Made by a program: the position numbers and the translations under genes. Of a stretch of DNA of 64,000 nucleotides, positions 1 through 14,400 are shown piece after piece; position 1 is the first letter of the stretch; each line of letters begins with the position of its first letter. The notes below the pieces were generated by a model. It was not told where the DNA came from, ran no database searches, and worked only from the letters and a program-made list of their open reading frames with translations. The stretch lies in contig NC_088301.1 in the NCBI RefSeq assembly GCF_032854445.1, forward strand, positions 19,089,808-19,153,807, in the 5' to 3' direction. The DNA comes from Liolophura sinensis (Eukaryota > Mollusca > Polyplacophora > Chitonida > Chitonidae).

Positions 1-540
1 TTGGCATTAAAGGTAGAAACAGTACTAAGATAACAGGATAGGCAAACTGGGTTGATATTAAATTACCGATCACCTGTCTCACTTGTTTACCACAACAAGT
101 TTCCATGTTATAGTAAATGTGATCAAATATAGTTGCCTAACATTTTTGACAAGTCCTATAATACAGTAGGACTTTTTCAGCTTCTCAACCATTCGGTCAT
201 AGGAGATATCTCCAAACTTGAAATGTACTCAGCAGACAGAAAGATGCTACCATAATTCCTCAACTCTTTCACATACTTCAGTGTATGGCAAAAACTATAA
301 TTTTATCAACTGGCACAAAGTAAAAAAAAAATACAAAAAGTTTGAAGAACTGTGGTATTCACAATCTTAGCCTTGCTGGGTGAGAAGAATCTATTCATTT
401 ATGTCACTTATGTTAGCACCGTACTCATGGAATGTTCACTCTGAGCTTTTGGGTGGAGGAAACTGAGTGTCTGAGATAAACCAGTGGCCTAAGGCACATT
501 TCTAATGATGTTTCCAACCATGATAGCACATTATGTGTCC

Positions 541-744
541 TGTTTATTTATTTATTTATTTATTTGTTTTTATTCAAGAATATTTCACTTATATGACAAC
601 TTCCAGCATTATGGTGGGAGGAAACCGGGCAGAGCTTTTAAGGAAACCCACGATCATCTGCAGGTTGCTGGCAGACTTTCCCATGTACAGCCAGAGAGAA
701 AGCCATTATGAGCTGGACTTGAACACACATCAACCACACTGGTG
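541..744 (-). repeat. SINE family A copy
   Basis: The minus strand reads from the body (GGTTTCCTCCCACCATAATG) to an AAATA tail. This family has a tRNA-like head with a B-box (GAGTTCAAGTCC) and an A-box-like TGACCCAGGAG. This copy retains most of the body and the B-box region. Confidence 0.85.
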
Positions 745-1630
745 TGTTTCCTAATCATTGAAATGCAAGCATATTAACAACTAGACAACAGCCTGTTCCC
801 ACTCTGGCCCGGAGAAAAAGGAAAAAGACACCGTTATACCAACATCAAACTGTCTGTTTCTGTTTAACAGTTTTACGCTAAACTCTCTTGTTTGACTTAC
901 AGGATTGTAGCCAGGGTTTTGGGTAGAGGAAATCAGAATGAGCCTAGTGAAAGTACCCCATCTTTTCAGAGTGCTACAAGATTCTCATCATATCAGCAAA
1001 TATTTCAATTCCAGGTGATCTGTGACATGTCAAAAGTCAAGGGTGAACCATGTAGCACTTGTCCTCAAACCAGAACTTGAAGGCAATGGAAACACTAAAA
1101 TGAAGTATATATCACATGAGAAACCATTATATATACTGTCCAGGAAATAGTTCAATTTATTTTTCTTCTCAGATTTTTTCCAACTTAGTAAAATGGTATT
1201 AAAACATCATATTCTACACTGGTAAATAGTGCCCCAGAGGGTATCAGTGATGACTCGTCCATATTTGTGGCTTAAAAAAAATTTGTTTCAACATACATTC
1301 GGCATATGCAGCATATACATATGTCTATATGTATGTGCATTTTGAATTAAGAAATCTAACGGTCTGTTTGTTTTATGTGGCAAAGACCTAACGTGACATC
1401 ACTGGTCCAAATATGATCAGAAAAGGCCATGGTAGAAACTAAAGTTTCAAATGCATTTTAATGGGTTGAAAAAATTCTAAAAAAAAAAAGAAAAAATGAA
1501 TCAAACTATTTTTATGGACAGTGTTTCATGGTCTAATACTTATCCTTAGAGTTTTCTTTGCCTTTAAAGACTGCAGTTGTATGGTGATAAAGAGAATGAA
1601 AAAGTACATGTATTACGGAAATCTAAAAGG

Positions 1631-1636
1631 TTTATT
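1631..1636 (-). terminator. Possible LSM4 polyadenylation signal
   Basis: AATAAA on the minus strand, 784 nt past the LSM4 stop codon, is the nearest canonical hexamer I noticed. Use of this site is inference only. Confidence 0.25.
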
Positions 1637-2419
1637 TCTGAATACATCTCACATTTGGAGATATCTGATATTTTGTTTTCATCCACAATTACAAGTTTAT
1701 GGCTCTTGAGTACAAAAAAAAAAAAACAGAAAAAAAAAACAAACATTACCTCAACACAAAAGTTGCACAATTTCTTCATTTCTAGTCTTTTGCTTTGAAT
1801 GCTGCCTAGAAATCTTGAACAAAGATACTCAAAGAACATAAAGTATACAATATTACTTTGTGGTAATTCACTTCCGTTTTGTTTTCATATGAACTTATTT
1901 TTTTGAAACATATCTCATTTGCACCGAGCAAAAGGAATAAATAATTGCTAAACAAAATGTCTGCAACATTCTTTCAAAAAAAAACAAATGATATTCTCTT
2001 CAAAAAAAAAATGAGTACATGGGTACTTTTCTGGTGTAGGGTTCAATTTGCGGAATATACAGGTACAAGCTACATGGATCACGCACAACAACAGCCCCCT
2101 ACCCCTTGCTCATCCCACAAACCCAACACCCGATCCTGCACCTGTTGCTTTCTACCCAGAATGTCTGCACCATCAAAGAGAAATTTCCACACAAAGTTCA
2201 TCCTTCCAAAGGCAGTCTTTCTTTGAACCATGTTCTTGTCTTGAGACATCCAAGATTCTGGCTCTCATACAGTCAGTGACCTGTTCTTCACCCACAGCAT
2301 GCTTGACCACAGCTCATCTCATCCTCTAGCTCTGAGAATCCTGGCTCCCTGGTTATTGTTCACACACAAAGTTGATGATGATGATGAACATAGCAAAAGG
2401 TGATGGTGACCTCTAATCC

Positions 2420-2496
2420 CTAGTCTCCCCGACCTTTGCCCTGCCGAGGAGGCCCACCTCGTCCCCCTCTTCCTCCTCCCCGGCCTCCGAAGGCCC
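2420..2496 (-). CDS. LSM4: LSM4 exon 5 (RGG tail and stop)
   Basis: A 77-nt terminal exon. Two bases complete the Gly codon from exon 4; then [24 protein letters not shown] and a TAG stop at 2,420-2,422. The acceptor is CTATTTCAG. Phase, RGG composition and length match the end of animal LSm4, so this distant exon is assigned with good confidence despite the very long intron. Confidence 0.88.
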
Positions 2497-5400
2497 CTGA
2501 AATAGCAAGAAAACATACTGTTAACACAATTTCAGCTGCATTAAGTATGCGAAAAAGACTTTAAAAGTACATCCGTAATAACAGAAATCAAACTTTACAA
2601 ATGGTGTTGGGATCTCATAGAAGTAATGTTAAGAGGTACACAAATGTATGTGATTTTCGAAAGTTGACAAACAGATAAAATAGTAAACGTGTTTTTTATC
2701 ACGTTTACAAGTATTAAAGTACAGGTAGGAGCCAGTGAAAATGTGTCCTTCACAATAAACACCAAGCCTTACAGGGATAAGACAAAAGTAATGTTCAGGT
2801 GTATTAAATGATTTTTCAAAAGTTCATAAACAGACAAAGTGCTGACAGACTGGTTATAGTTAGGATCAAATTTTTTTCCGAGCATTTGTAGACACCTTTA
2901 AAACAGTTGTTTAAATTATATAATGTATTGTACAATCACTGCATAATTAAAAAAAAAAAAAAAAAAGAAAGAAAAAAAAGAAACGAACAGAACATTATTA
3001 AACATGTATAGAGTCAAAGTCTACCACAGATTTGTTGATTACACGCTTCTTTTCAGCATTCAGAGAACTGTTCAAATTTTATAATGTTGGGAGCATATAT
3101 TAAACAATTAAATTTAAAAAACAAACAAAACATTGTTAAATGTCTATTAAGCAAAATGTCTGGGAAATCAACATAACATTGGTCTCATGTCAGTTGTTGA
3201 TAAAGTGAGCAAATAACTCCATTATTAGCATCATTTTTTGCTCATCATCAGCCTCTGTGACTTGCTAGCTTTATCTTACATGATAAATGGCTCAGTAGAT
3301 CTCCTCCGACTCGGAAGAGAGGCCTTGTGAAAAGTCCATAGTTCTTGTTACAAGTCTTGCACCATCCGAGGTATAAATCTCTCCTTCAGACAGTAAACAG
3401 TGCTCAAGTACTGACACACTGGTATTTGTCCTTTATTTCTAGCCGACTACTGTGTCGAAAAGATCATAAAATATTCCTGATAGTATCAGGGTTGTAAAGC
3501 TGTCAATGCCTCCCACAGCTGATATCCTAACCTCAAAACTGGGTGGCAGTATGGCCACAGTGAGATCTCCCAACATATATATAAGTTGCACCACAGTGAA
3601 ATCTCCCAACATATATATAAGTTGCACCATGACAGACAAGAAAATACATCTGAGGTCAGTGTCAGAGACCAAATTCCGATTACCAGACAATTTAGAAGAG
3701 AGCAACCTTCATGAATAACCTGCTATGTGTAATAATGTGAACAGCATATTGATTCTGCCATTCAAACTGGTCATTTTAAAACATTTTCTGTTTATTTTCT
3801 CAATATATGTCTAAACAATTATATGTCTGTTCAAAATCACAAAAAAATTCTTGAAATTTCTGAAGCTGGTCAAACTTTTTGCAACTATAAATTACACAGG
3901 TACATTTTTTGGGTTTTACCTGATCAACAAATATGGATTTTTGAAAGAGACAAAATCAAAATAAAGAAACAGAAATTAACAATCGATTAAAACATGCTTG
4001 CATGTGTTTCTTAAATATGCACATATGCAAGCACTGTTCTGACTGGATCCAATGACAACGATTTAGTGAATTCCCCAAAACTGATACCAGATAAGTGAAT
4101 GTGTCAAGCTTGGGAACCCTTCAATGCTAGCAGGATGTTGAAGGAAATGTGTGTGGTCCAAAAACATTTTTTCTGGTCTAGCTACATGTACCTGTACAAG
4201 ACATATCAAAACAAGAGATCAGCAAACTGGCAAGGGCTAGACCAAAACATGAAAACCTAAACCAGCACAATCACCTGCAAACCAGCAACAGTACTTACCA
4301 AAAAAACAAGGGTAGTACCAAAATCAGTAAAAGTGGTGCCAAGCCAAAAAGAGCAGCACCAAAGCCAGCATGTACAGTACCATGCCAAATCAAAAAGAGC
4401 AGTTCCAAGCCTGCAAAGGAACTAGCAAACCAACAAGAGCGCTACAAAGCCAGCATTGGCGGTGTCAAGCTTGTGAGGGCAGTACCAAGCCAACTTAAGG
4501 AATACCAAACCAACAAGAGCAGTACCAAACCAGCAAGGGCAGTACCAAGCCAATAAGAACATTACCAAACAAGAACAGTACCAAAACAACAAGAGCAGTA
4601 CCAAACCAGCGAGGGCAGTACCAAGCCAATAAGAACATTACCAAACAAGAACAGTACCAAACCAACAAGAGCAGTACCAAACCAGCGAGGGCAGTACCAA
4701 GCCAATAAGAACATTGCCAAACAAGAACAGTACCAAACCAACAAGAGCAGTACCAAACCAGCGAGGGCAGTACCAAGCCAATAAGAACATTACCAAACAA
4801 GAACAGTACCAAGCCAACTTAAGGAATACCAAACCAACAAGAGCAGTACCAAACCAGCGAGGGCAGTACCAAGCCAATAAGAACATTACCAAACAAGAAC
4901 AGTACCAAGCCAACAACAACAGTACCAAACCAGCAAGGGCAGTGCCAAGCACCAATCTGCAAGATCACTGTCATGCCAGTATTGGCTGTGTTAAATCAAC
5001 TATGGCGGTACAAAGACAGAAAGGGCAGTACCCAACCAACAAGGACAGTACCATACCAGTAAGGACAGTACCAAGCCAACAAAAACAGTACCAAATCAAC
5101 AAGGACAGAATCAAACCTAAAAAAGCACTACTACAAGAACAACATCTACTAAACCTGGGTACGCAGAGCATCAGAGAGCCTGTTCCTGACGTCTGTGAAA
5201 GGTTATTTATTGCAGCAGGGAGGTACATGTGCCTCTGTAGTGTTATCACTCAGGCTCACTGTGGCAGCTAATTGACTCAAGAGCCAAGGAGTTCTCACTA
5301 GACCACAACCCACTACTATACCACTACTACTCAGACGCCAATTAGAACTGCCTGTATCACCCAAATTGAGCCAATATCAGTCCTTTTTCTAACAGACCAT

Positions 5401-8400
5401 CGCATAACTCCTTCCAGATGAATAGAAATTTCTCAGTAGTAACACATTCCTGCCATGCTCTTGGTTTAAGCTTACACGATTTGACACCGTTAATGCTTTG
5501 ATTATGGGGATATCAACTTTTGGTAAGGCACAAAATGTACACACTTTAAAAAAGTCTGAGAGATATTTGAAAAGTATATGGTAAATGACTTAAAATTTAG
5601 CCCAGAATGGTGTAGAAGGCAAATAAATGTCATTAAATATTACTTTTTGGTACTGACCTTTTATTTTTCTAGTAGGATATCATGTTACCTTGCTGACAAT
5701 TCTCAAAACACCTTTCTATCAGAAGTCCTATCAGAAGGACTTTCAGAATCATGTAAAAAAGTGCAGCTTAGGGTGAAATTTTAAATGATTCTTTTGTTCT
5801 AAATTTATTTTCTACCATGAGTATTTCAATACTGTATGAAGTCCGGCTGTCTTCTAGAAATTTAATTTTAATACTGAGATGAAATTGTCTGGCAGAAGTT
5901 TTGGCTCCACTTTGGTTTTTATGTTTTTGGAACATGTATTACACCAGAAATGGTACACTATTCATTTAAAGAAAAGACATTTACCAAAATGCAAAATAAA
6001 AATGTATAGTTTTGCAGCTTATAAACTGAGTAAAACATAAAAGTAGTACAAAAACACATGTACCCCAAAATAAAATGTAGTTAAGGTGTCAGGCTCTCCA
6101 GTGTAACGTCCACAAAACATGACGACAAAGCCATTTGTAACATTTTAAAGAACTTTATTTTATGAACAACAATAATTAGGCGAATATACTGGCACATAGA
6201 TAATATCTATGTATTGTGTTATGAATGCAAGCACACAATCCCTAATGTTATCTCCTAATGGGATCTACTGTTATCTGAAATCAATGAGGACCAGATTTCA
6301 AGGTCAAGGTACTATCCTGTTACCATCAGGGCCACTACAGTTGCCCACACAAGGGTTCTCTGGCAAAAGGAGGCAAGACTCCGCTAATGAACCATTACAA
6401 GGAGGGTTAGGCTAGGGGGGTGTGGGGGGGGGAGATATCCAGTCTGGATCAGATAGTCCCTGTCTGTAATGATAGGCTGTTAAGGCCCAGTAGTCAGGTA
6501 TGCAACCACACTTTAGTTCTTATTATTTCTGTGGTGAAAATGATCCACCATCAGTAATAGTCTCTTAATGTAGCTTGAGAGGGGCCTTTGAAGTTAGCCT
6601 GTCACTGGTATGGGTATAGCCTGATAGGATCTTTAGGAAGCTTAAGAGGGCCAGAGGGCTCTGAAGTCAGTCTTCCACAGGTGGTTGATATAGCTGGGGC
6701 CCATATCCTCATCTGACAGTTCATTCTGCACTACCAGGTACTTATGATACCTTGGGGAGTTCTTCTCTATATGGAAAATGTACTCAACACATGCAAATTG
6801 TCAAGGTCACCTTTACAAGATCAATACAAGATCCTTTCCATAGATCAACACCACAAACTACAGGTTTAAAATGAGCATTACTTATATATGAAAGCAAATT
6901 CTGTTAAATAATACATGTACTGTAACCTTTTTAAGGTGTTTAATTCAAGCACATTCTGAGGACATTTTTCTGAGTTAATAAAAAAAATTATAATTTTTGT
7001 TAAGCTCTGAAATTGGCCAATCCAATTTATGTCATTTCTTCACCCCCTTTCACTCGATCAACTGCACACTTTCCAGGTGTATTACTAATGACCCAAATAG
7101 TGAAGTGTTGAGAAGTTGAAAAAAAAAGTGTTCTGTGGTACCACATACTTGGAAAGTCAGAAGTAAGGTACTCTCTCTCTTTCAATGTTGGGAGTACCAT
7201 ACTCACTCTGATCAAAAATTATCCACTGCACTGGACAAATAGTTTTGAAACAGTTTGGTGTGGTCTTTGAAATGGACAGTTTATACCTCAGCACATACAT
7301 TATGAACAGTCTTTAAAATTAAAGAGACTCTGACAGAGAAGCACATGAGGTATGGCATAGAATGTACCAAAAATACACACTGTCAGGTGCCCTATCCTTA
7401 AAGAGCCAGGTATACAGCACGTGAGATCAAATACGGAGGGCCAGCATCACATTTAGCAGTAAACAAACACACACTTTTGCCTGCAGTCTGCACACCTTGT
7501 CACCACATAAGGGCACATAGAGGGCTGTACAGGTGCAGGTAAGTACATATATCCCTATACACACAAGTCAGAGCATTCTCACACAGACTGTGGTCAGATT
7601 GATTTACATGTACTCAAATGTTCAGTAACAAAGATTTACATTATACACAAGGTAATAAAAAAGGGAATAGAAGGAAATCATTAAAAATATGTTTGCTGGG
7701 GTAATCCGACAGACACCCTGCCCTCCCCAAATGGATGGACACCCTTGCCCTCTCCAAAGGCCCAACACCCCTACCCTCCACAAAGAATGGACACCCCTAC
7801 CATCCACAAAGGATGGACACCCCTAACCTCCACAAAGAATGGACACCTGTACCCTCCACAAAGGACGGACACCCCACCCTCCTCACAGGACGGACACTCT
7901 ACCCTCCCCAAAGGACGGACACCCCTACCCTCCCCATAGGGCAGACACCCCACCCTCCCCAAAGACCCAACACTCCTACCCTCCACAAAGAATGGACACC
8001 CCTACCCTCCACAAAGGACAGACACCCCACCCTCCTCACAGGACGGACACCCCCTACCCTCCTCAAAGCATGGACAGTCCACCCTCCCCAAAGGACGGAC
8101 ACCTCACCCTCACCAAAGGACACCTCTACACTCCCCATAGGACAGACATCCCCACCCTCCCCAAGGAAGGAATATATACTCTTGTTTATAATGGGCTCTT
8201 CATGGAAACTCTTCTCTAAATTTTTCTCTCATTGTTAAATTTTTAAAATCACTTTCTTTTTCATTAGTCAGAATAAAAAAAAATTCTCTACATGTGCCTT
8301 ACATTTTTTGATATGGTTGGGTTATGCACAGACATGGAAACCTATTACAATTTAACCCAATAACATTGGCGTAATAGTAAACATATAATATTACAGTCAA

Positions 8401-11400
8401 AGAGCTACAGATGTGTGGTTGAGGTTCTTTTCAATTGCTAGTCATGGAAGTCACCCGAGACATGGGTTCAATCCCATCCTTGGACGAAATATTTCAATGG
8501 CTCCTCTGTTCCGTAGTTCTCAGGACTTTGGGTAGTCAATGGTGTTCTTTTGTCTTTTTCCACCAGATGGTTTTACGGCCTGGGTTATCTCCCTTAGAGG
8601 CATTCTCCGAGATGCAGCACATGTCAGCCAGTGTTAATCTAAAACAAGTGATGCTAGAGGAGATCAAAGCTTAGCTGGGGCTTGTTTGATGGTACAGTCT
8701 AAACTATATGTCAGACCATCCCTTACTGAGGTGATAAGGCACACACTGTCCTGCTTTTCCCTTCTACTGAAGCCAATAGCTGGCAGAGGATTAAAGAGAT
8801 TTACTTGGTTCTGGCTGACAGGCTTGCCCTAAAATGTGCTGACAGCAAATACAGGCAGCAAAAATCCTGGCCACAACCCATCAAAATTCAAGAATCTTTC
8901 CTTGCACACAGCCTGTTTTCTGGAGAAAGAATCTGGTGAGATAGTATGAACAGTTTAACAGCTTTAAATTACAATGGATATGTATGACAGATGCATATAC
9001 ACTGATACTGAAGTCTGGAGCCCCATGGGGTGACCAGAAAATGGCTAGAATGACGAGGACATGTGTACCATGTCATACTTGTCTTGTTATTCTCCAAAAC
9101 ACATTCGCTGTATACACATGGAACTTTGAACATTATAAACAACGCACTATTAAAAATTAACATTTTAATTCTCATTACAGATAATGCCTTTGAGTGGCAT
9201 CCCTTGTAGAAATTTGAGCTTGTCGAATTCGCCACAAGTTTGCACGTACCTTCGCCTTGGTTGCAGCTAACTTGCGCAAGCTAACAGTTCTAAATTAATT
9301 GGGTACAATTAACCTCAAAGTTCCAGTACTACCTATTACCAACAACTGCAAGCACATGATTTTTTCAAATAATTACCTCACAAACACAACTTTCTCCATC
9401 AGACTGACCATTTTTTTTATTCAACGAAATATAGTGTTTCGACTTCAAAAACATGATTTAGTGGTAAATTTTTATGTTGGACTTTAACTACATGTGTGAG
9501 GCAAAATTGTAAATAGCCAATTAATAAATAATAAGTTGTGACAAACCAATTCCAACTGAAAGCCCTTAAATGAAAAATACTCTTAAACTCTTAATATTAA
9601 AGTACACAATATCCTCTGCACTGCCACATGCACTTTGAACCACATGCTGTAGGCATTATTTGAAAGTACAGAAGGACCCATTCTTCTGGGGCCACAAAGA
9701 GTGGAAATTAAGAATGGGAAGGATCAATGTTTGTTTCCACTCAAAAGCACACCCACCCACACATGTTGCAGAATACAGCTCAGTGGCATGTACAAGTATG
9801 TTTTTTTTTTACCTACATTTGCAGAGTAACATGGCCAATTCAAACAGCTGTTATTGGCCATTTCCCCCGTGTTTGAGCCTGAAACCAAATCCTCATAACA
9901 GTGTTGTTTTAACTGTTTTTTAAGGTGGTGTTATGACAACATCATGGAGACCATCCTGTTTGTACAGGCCCCAGATTGGCACCCTCTCTCCACCATAATG
10001 ACTACCCAGTTAAAACATCTTTGTGCAAGATACCCGGCTCTAATTGGCTAGTAGAAAAGCTGTCAGCAAACAACAGCTTCCAGATCTACATGGAGGCTAA
10101 ACCGGGACGATGGACAGACAAATTGCCACATTCCATCTGCTTCGCTCCTGAGGTTTTCCTCCAAGGCAATGATTAAGACAAGGGCGCTGTAGCTGTACCC
10201 AGAGAACTGACACACAGAACACATGGTAAATGTGTCAAACAGCAACTAAAGGTATTTTTGCACACTGGCCACAGTGGAATCGCCTTGTGACTTCACAAAT
10301 CTCTCTTTGAGATATTAAGTCAGATTTTGTCTTATCTTGTTCTATTACATGTATTTCTGAGAAATTTGAACTTGAAAGCTTAAATATTTAATTCTGTCAT
10401 CGTATTATTAATTATTAAACATATAACTTTCTAAGATAATTCCTAATTTTAAGTGGCACAGTAAACTCTTTTTGGGCCGATTTCACAAAGATGTTTGTGA
10501 CTAAGTCAAAATATAAAACCTCTTCACAATGCTTAATTTTTGGTACTGGAAATTGAAATTTTGACACATTTGTCTTTAATACTGTATTTCAAATTTTTGA
10601 CTTAAGATAGAAATAGCTTAGTGGAATCAGCCTTTGATGTCATGGATTCTGAAGTCTAAGATGACTCTGTTATCCTGGGAATGCTTAAAATAACCTTTCA
10701 ACCCTAACATGTATATGTACATGTATATATGTAGAAGTACTAAACCACCTTGGTTCTCTCTGGTTATTGATTTTTGATAGGCCTTCACCAACAAGGCTGT
10801 GGGTTCAAATCCAGCTCTTGTCTGTTTGGTTGAAACTTTGAAAATTTGAACGGGATGAACAGATAGATGGACGAACGGAAAAAGCGATCTCTATATGCTC
10901 AACTTATTACGACATAGTTACACCACGTCAAGAGTCAAGAGTACATGAGTATGAAAGAATGGTGATAATTGAACATGTAGACGCCTGATCTTACACTATT
11001 AGAGATGTCAGCTGGATACTATAAAACACAGCTATTCTTGACCCACTGATTATATATCAATGCCAATAAATCTGAAGAAAACGCCTTTCAGCGGCAACTT
11101 GAGTAATCCTGATAAATTCTTGTGCTCAGTCATACCCATCATCAGCATTACATAAACCTAAAGCTAGGAGCTGCGCAGGATTTTCGTGCGAGGCCAATTT
11201 TTCTGAGTTGCTCAGGTCGCTATAGATGAGCAATTTACCAAGCCCACTTTCTGGCCCAGGATACATAGGGCCAGTGGTTCAGCAGAGAGGTCAGAAAGGC
11301 CAGGTTAATATACCCTTGCCCAGACATACACATATCTCCCTTCCATCTCCACAAGATTCAGTTTTCATTTCCGCCTTGTTTTCACACGGCTCCATATATT

Positions 11401-14400
11401 TTCCACGGTAAGTTTCTGATAAGTCCCATGTGAAATTGGATTTTGATGGACTTAGGGAGCAGTTCCTCTACAGAAGAAAAGTGGTCTCAATCTAACAAAA
11501 TATGACGTGCACTTTATCACTAACAAGGCAAAAATAACAAACCTCATTCATAACACAAACTACTATTGGGCTACCAAAAAAGCCTGATAAGCGTGACACA
11601 ATTTACTTGCCTCCATGTTTATGAATGTTTACAGGGGTGTTCATATTTGTTACAAAAACTACTTATCTTCCCCCATTAACATTATTATTTTTCTTTTATG
11701 TGGTTTATGAGCCTGAGTCAATATAAGTCATGAGTGAAATATATTAAAGTTAGCCACTTAGGTTTTCTCTTAACTTTAAAAATTTCCCAGCTCATTAAAG
11801 CAGGATGCCTATGAAGAATTTAATAGAATGAGCAGACCACATCAATGAGCAAGTACTAATTCAGTTATGTTGTCATACTAACCTACAATATGAACACACG
11901 GGCCAAATCCACAGTCATTTCTGACTCCAGTCAAAATTTGAAATATGATCTTAAAGCTTATTCTTTCGCTTTTTAATAGAAATCAAACTTTTGTCCACTT
12001 CATGAATGTTGTCGCAAGACAAATGTGTTCAAACTTCAACTTATATTACCAAAAACTAAGCATTCTGATAATGTTTTCAATTTTGACCTGTCAGAAATGA
12101 CTCTGTGGAACTGGCTCCAGACACTACCAAATACTTTATTACTTGTGACTTTATTACTTTATTACTTGTGACTTTATTACTTTATTACTTGCATGAGCTC
12201 TTGATTGCCTGGTGTTAATATTTTACCTGTGCATGATTGAAAGGAAAAAACTACTACATGTAATTATAAATCCCCACATTCAAAGACCTACGTAAGTGTA
12301 ATTTATAACTTATACATCTACATATGTATACCTACACATGGGAACAAAATTTCTTTCACATACTGAAGTGGTATTTTTTTTTTATATCAAACATTTATAC
12401 ATAACATGCACACGATTGGCAGACAATACGTGTAAGGCATATGAGGGGCCAATTAAATTAACACTTAATCGAGTATCAATATCAATAATTCATTTATCCA
12501 TAAACTGTCATGCACAGGTATTTATCAATCTGACAAACTGAACCGAGTATTACTTACAAAGCAAACTGCAAATTTTACTGCAAATTTTATAAAGGTATAG
12601 ATAATTTATTTATCAATATTATATCCATACCTGTACATTACACGTTCATATTACTCCCACAAGGCCTCTGACCAGAATAATGCCATGATGTTTAACCTAC
12701 GTCTTCACTGGTTTGATTGAGGCTTAACATCAAGAGAACTGTCAGATACCGTAATTCACATGTATAAGTATATGTGATATTGTAACACGTACACACCCTT
12801 ACCTTAATAATTAGTTAACCTGATGAATACTACCAGAATTTACAAGTGTACGGCACCTTTACTTTTTTTGCAATAATGCTCAATGCATTTTAATATTAAT
12901 TTAGCTGACTGGTGTCTGATGTCACACTCAGTAATATTCATTACTTACATGTATATGACAAACAGCTGACAGGTACATCCTAATATGATTTATTTTCAAA
13001 TTTTATGTGTTGAAGACATGGGTTTAAAGTCCATACTAACATACACGATGTATATTTCACCTGTCAAACAGTATGTAATATAAATGTAAGCATACTAAAG
13101 AGACCAGATTAAAAGGGCAAGGAATCATCTGGTATATATAGCACATTCTATGAAAGACGTGAATAAGTGAGCGGGTGCCTGAGGTTTAGTGTCGTACTTT
13201 AAAATTTATTAGTTTTATGAAGATGAAGGAGTCCTTTGCATATTATGTGCCTCTTTGATGAAGGATGGATTTCCACCGCTCTTTTATCTAGTGCTGCTTC
13301 ACTAAAGCGATTTACTGAAGGCAAGTAAGTCACACCACACGAGCCAATATGCTGACACGGTTCATGCTGAACGCCAAGCGAGTTACAACTTTCTCCTTTA
13401 AGGTCTTTGGTGTGACTGACCCAGAATTGACCCTGGATCTTCTCCCACCTGAAGTGGATGCTCTACCAACTGTGCTATCAGGGCACGTCTATAAATGGAG
13501 AATGTTGGTAACAAAGCCCGTACAAATGGGTCATCAATCTAAGAACAAGAACAGGTGATATTTGGAGCCAATGTCAGAGTAAAAAAAAAGTTCCCTGAAT
13601 TAAAACATAGTACGGGTGAGGTGAGCAACAAAGACTTCAAACGTACAGGTAATTTATATCTTACATGACAGCAAAGTTGAAACTGTCAACACAGTGACAC
13701 TGCCGTCAACATTTAAAAACCCCGTATAAATCAGCACTCTGTACCGTATACATGTTCATCTAAAATTAAAGATTTTTAGGAGTAATTGCTTGAGCATACA
13801 TTACTTCTTATCTAATGTTATTTTCTGTTTTAAAATTCTCAAGCTTTGATGAGATTAAATGCTGATCTGTCAGTCTTTTTATCACACGGTGCATGCAATG
13901 CAATATCACATATTTGTATCATTCACCTGAGTGAGTGAGTGAGTGAGTGACTGAGTGCTTGGGGTTTAATGTCGTACTTAACAACTTTTCCGTTAGATGA
14001 CGATGAATGAGTCCTTAGAGTAAATGTAATGTGCCTCCTTGTTGCAGGACGGATTCCTACACTCTTTCATTTAGTGCTGCTTCACTGAGACACCTTACAG
14101 GAGGCAAGTAAGCCGCCCTACCTGGGCCATTATACTGATACTAGTTAACCAAGTGCTGCTCTATACCCTTAACGATGAATGCCAAGCGAGGAAGTTACAA
14201 ATTCCTCTTTTAAGGTCTTAGGTGTGACCCGACACAGAAATGACTCTGGAACGACTGTCCCCGAAGCCGATGCTCTACTCATCCACTTGAACAAATCTCT
14301 TTATCAGCAAAAGAAGATACATGTATATGTACTGCTTTTCACCAGATTGTGCCAATGAAATTGTCTTGGGATTGGCAATCAGTCTGCATGCGCTTTTTAG

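Larger units (their letters stand above)
1..2419. other. LSM4 3' UTR and downstream sequence
   Basis: No coding exon was recognised. The part next to the LSM4 stop codon is presumably its 3' UTR. A SINE copy lies at 541-744. The short open frames here show no recognisable protein. Confidence 0.5.

Noticed and set aside
4495-5271. Open frames such as [15 protein letters not shown] on plus and [15 protein letters not shown] on minus
   Set aside because: Translations of the 4.3-5.1 kb minisatellite, including an apparent hydrophobic repeat protein on the minus strand.
7735-8238. 167-residue proline/threonine-rich open frame
   Set aside because: Translation of the 25-bp minisatellite.
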